The notes beneath the pieces were generated by a model that did no database searches, was not told the DNA's origin, and worked only from the letters and a program-made list of their open reading frames with translations. The position numbers were made by a program, and so were the translations under genes. This document shows, one piece after another, positions 5,853-6,530 of a stretch of DNA of 6,530 nt. How positions within the stretch are numbered: position 1 is the first letter of the stretch; every line of letters begins with the position of its first letter. The stretch comes from UBA2272 sp034368805. Lineage in GTDB: Bacteria > Actinomycetota > Coriobacteriia > Anaerosomatales > Anaerosomataceae. Where the stretch lies: positions 1 through 6,530 of the forward strand of contig JAXMLJ010000145.1 in assembly GCA_034368805.1 (NCBI GenBank), read 5' to 3'.

Positions 5853-6530
5853 ATGCACGACCTGAGAAGCGTGGCCGAGACCGCAGCACGCGCGGGAGCG
5901 ACCATGCTGCTCGAGCATATCGGCCAGGTGACGGACGTACGCACCAAGTCCGGCTCGGCTGACCTGGTGAGCGCGGCAGACGTCGCGGCGGGCATCGCGG
6001 TCGTCCGCGCGGTAGCCGAACGGCTGGATGGCGCGCGCTTCGTGGTGGAAGAGCCCGAGGTCTGCGAACGTGCCGGGGTCGCAGCCGGCACACTCGGCGA
6101 CGCCGAGGTCTGGGTGATCGACCCCCTCGACGGGACCACCTCGTTCGTGCACGGGTATCCGTGCTGGTCGGTGAGCGTCGCGTGCCTGCGCGACGGGACG
6201 CCGGTCGCCGGAGCCGTCTATAACGTCCCGGCAGACGAACTGTGCTCGGCAGGACTCGGCGCCGGTGCGACCTGCAACGGGTCGCTGCTTACCTGCCACG
6301 GTGCGGCCACGATAGAGAGCGCACTGCTCGCCACCGGGTTCCCCTACGACCGCGGCGCCGGACTCGACCGCCAGCTGCGGATCTTCGAGCGCCTGCTGCG
6401 CCCGTCACACGATGTCCGCCGTGACGGCTCGGCCGCCGTGGACCTGTGCCACGTAGCCGCACGACGAGTCGACGGCTTCTGGGAGACGTCCCTCCAGCCC
6501 TGGGACATGGCAGCGGGCGTACTCATCGTG
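5853..6530 (+). CDS. Inositol monophosphatase family phosphatase (3' end outside window)
   Basis: This is a Mg2+-dependent, Li+-sensitive-type phosphatase; 226 codons are visible, and the frame is open to the window edge. Family motifs are in order: KSGSADLVSAAD (32-43), the metal Glu in FVVEEPE (E66/E67), the signature DPLDGTTSFVHGYP (90-103; metal ligands D90 and D93, Thr95), and PWDMAAG (216-222; D218). All catalytic residues are present. Family members are 250-280 residues, so about 30-50 are missing. ATG 5853 has GAGGAG (5841-5846) 6 nt upstream. Substrates in this family include inositol-1-phosphate, histidinol phosphate, fructose-1,6-bisphosphate and PAP; the visible part does not decide between them. 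Divergence from transketolase hints at sugar-phosphate metabolism but is weak evidence. Confidence 0.92.
   Translation, partial: MHDLRSVAETAARAGATMLLEHIGQVTDVRTKSGSADLVSAADVAAGIAVVRAVAERLDGARFVVEEPEVCERAGVAAGTLGDAEVWVIDPLDGTTSFVHGYPCWSVSVACLRDGTPVAGAVYNVPADELCSAGLGAGATCNGSLLTCHGAATIESALLATGFPYDRGAGLDRQLRIFERLLRPSHDVRRDGSAAVDLCHVAARRVDGFWETSLQPWDMAAGVLIV

Noticed and set aside
5776..6299. Minus-strand open frames opposite the inositol monophosphatase gene
   Set aside because: They lie antisense to a frame with intact IMPase metal motifs and a good ribosome site, and have no motif of their own.
1..6530. CRISPR arrays, tRNA/rRNA genes, insertion sequences, toxin-antitoxin or phage genes
   Set aside because: No regular spaced repeats, tRNA-like cloverleaf sequence, transposase motif or terminal repeats were seen, and nearly all the DNA is accounted for by the six genes.

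Overview
The window is GC-rich, densely coding bacterial DNA with six protein genes and no RNA genes, insertion sequences or CRISPR arrays. GTG starts, strong Shine-Dalgarno sites, an anaerobic-type uptake hydrogenase and a fused transketolase fit a high-GC anaerobe or facultative anaerobe. I lean towards an anaerobic actinobacterial lineage (Coriobacteriia-like). That is inference from style only; no marker gene here fixes the taxonomy.

Region 1 (1-1981, + strand) is the 3' part of a respiratory hydrogenase operon: the C-terminal part of a [NiFe]-type hydrogenase large subunit, its membrane cytochrome b partner starting directly after the stop codon, and, after a 116-nt gap with three inverted repeats, a HyaD/HupD-type maturation protease. 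The main observation is that the large subunit does not end at the TGA at 570-572. That TGA sits at the first cysteine of the C-terminal DPCxxCxxH nickel-binding motif. The same frame continues with the rest of the motif and the cleavable tail to a TAG at 651-653, one base before the cytochrome ATG. A 6-bp hairpin with a G-containing loop lies 17 nt after the TGA, where a bacterial SECIS element belongs. The gene is therefore best read as a selenocysteine-containing [NiFeSe] hydrogenase. The protease would trim its C-terminus after the motif histidine, and the cytochrome would pass electrons from H2 to the quinone pool.

Region 2 (1963-5760, - strand) runs convergently to the hydrogenase genes and overlaps the protease 3' end by 19 nt. 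In transcription order it holds a full-length single-chain transketolase, an OmpR-type response regulator and a HAMP/HisKA sensor kinase; regulator and kinase overlap and are probably translationally coupled. The 67-nt gap before the regulator carries a 7-nt direct repeat at 11-bp spacing, a plausible autoregulatory site.

Region 3 (5761-6530) is a short divergent intergenic region followed by an inositol-monophosphatase-family phosphatase on the + strand that runs off the window end.

No stretch over 300 bases lacks a gene. The selenocysteine machinery (selA, selB, selC, selD) and the hydrogenase small subunit are not in the window.
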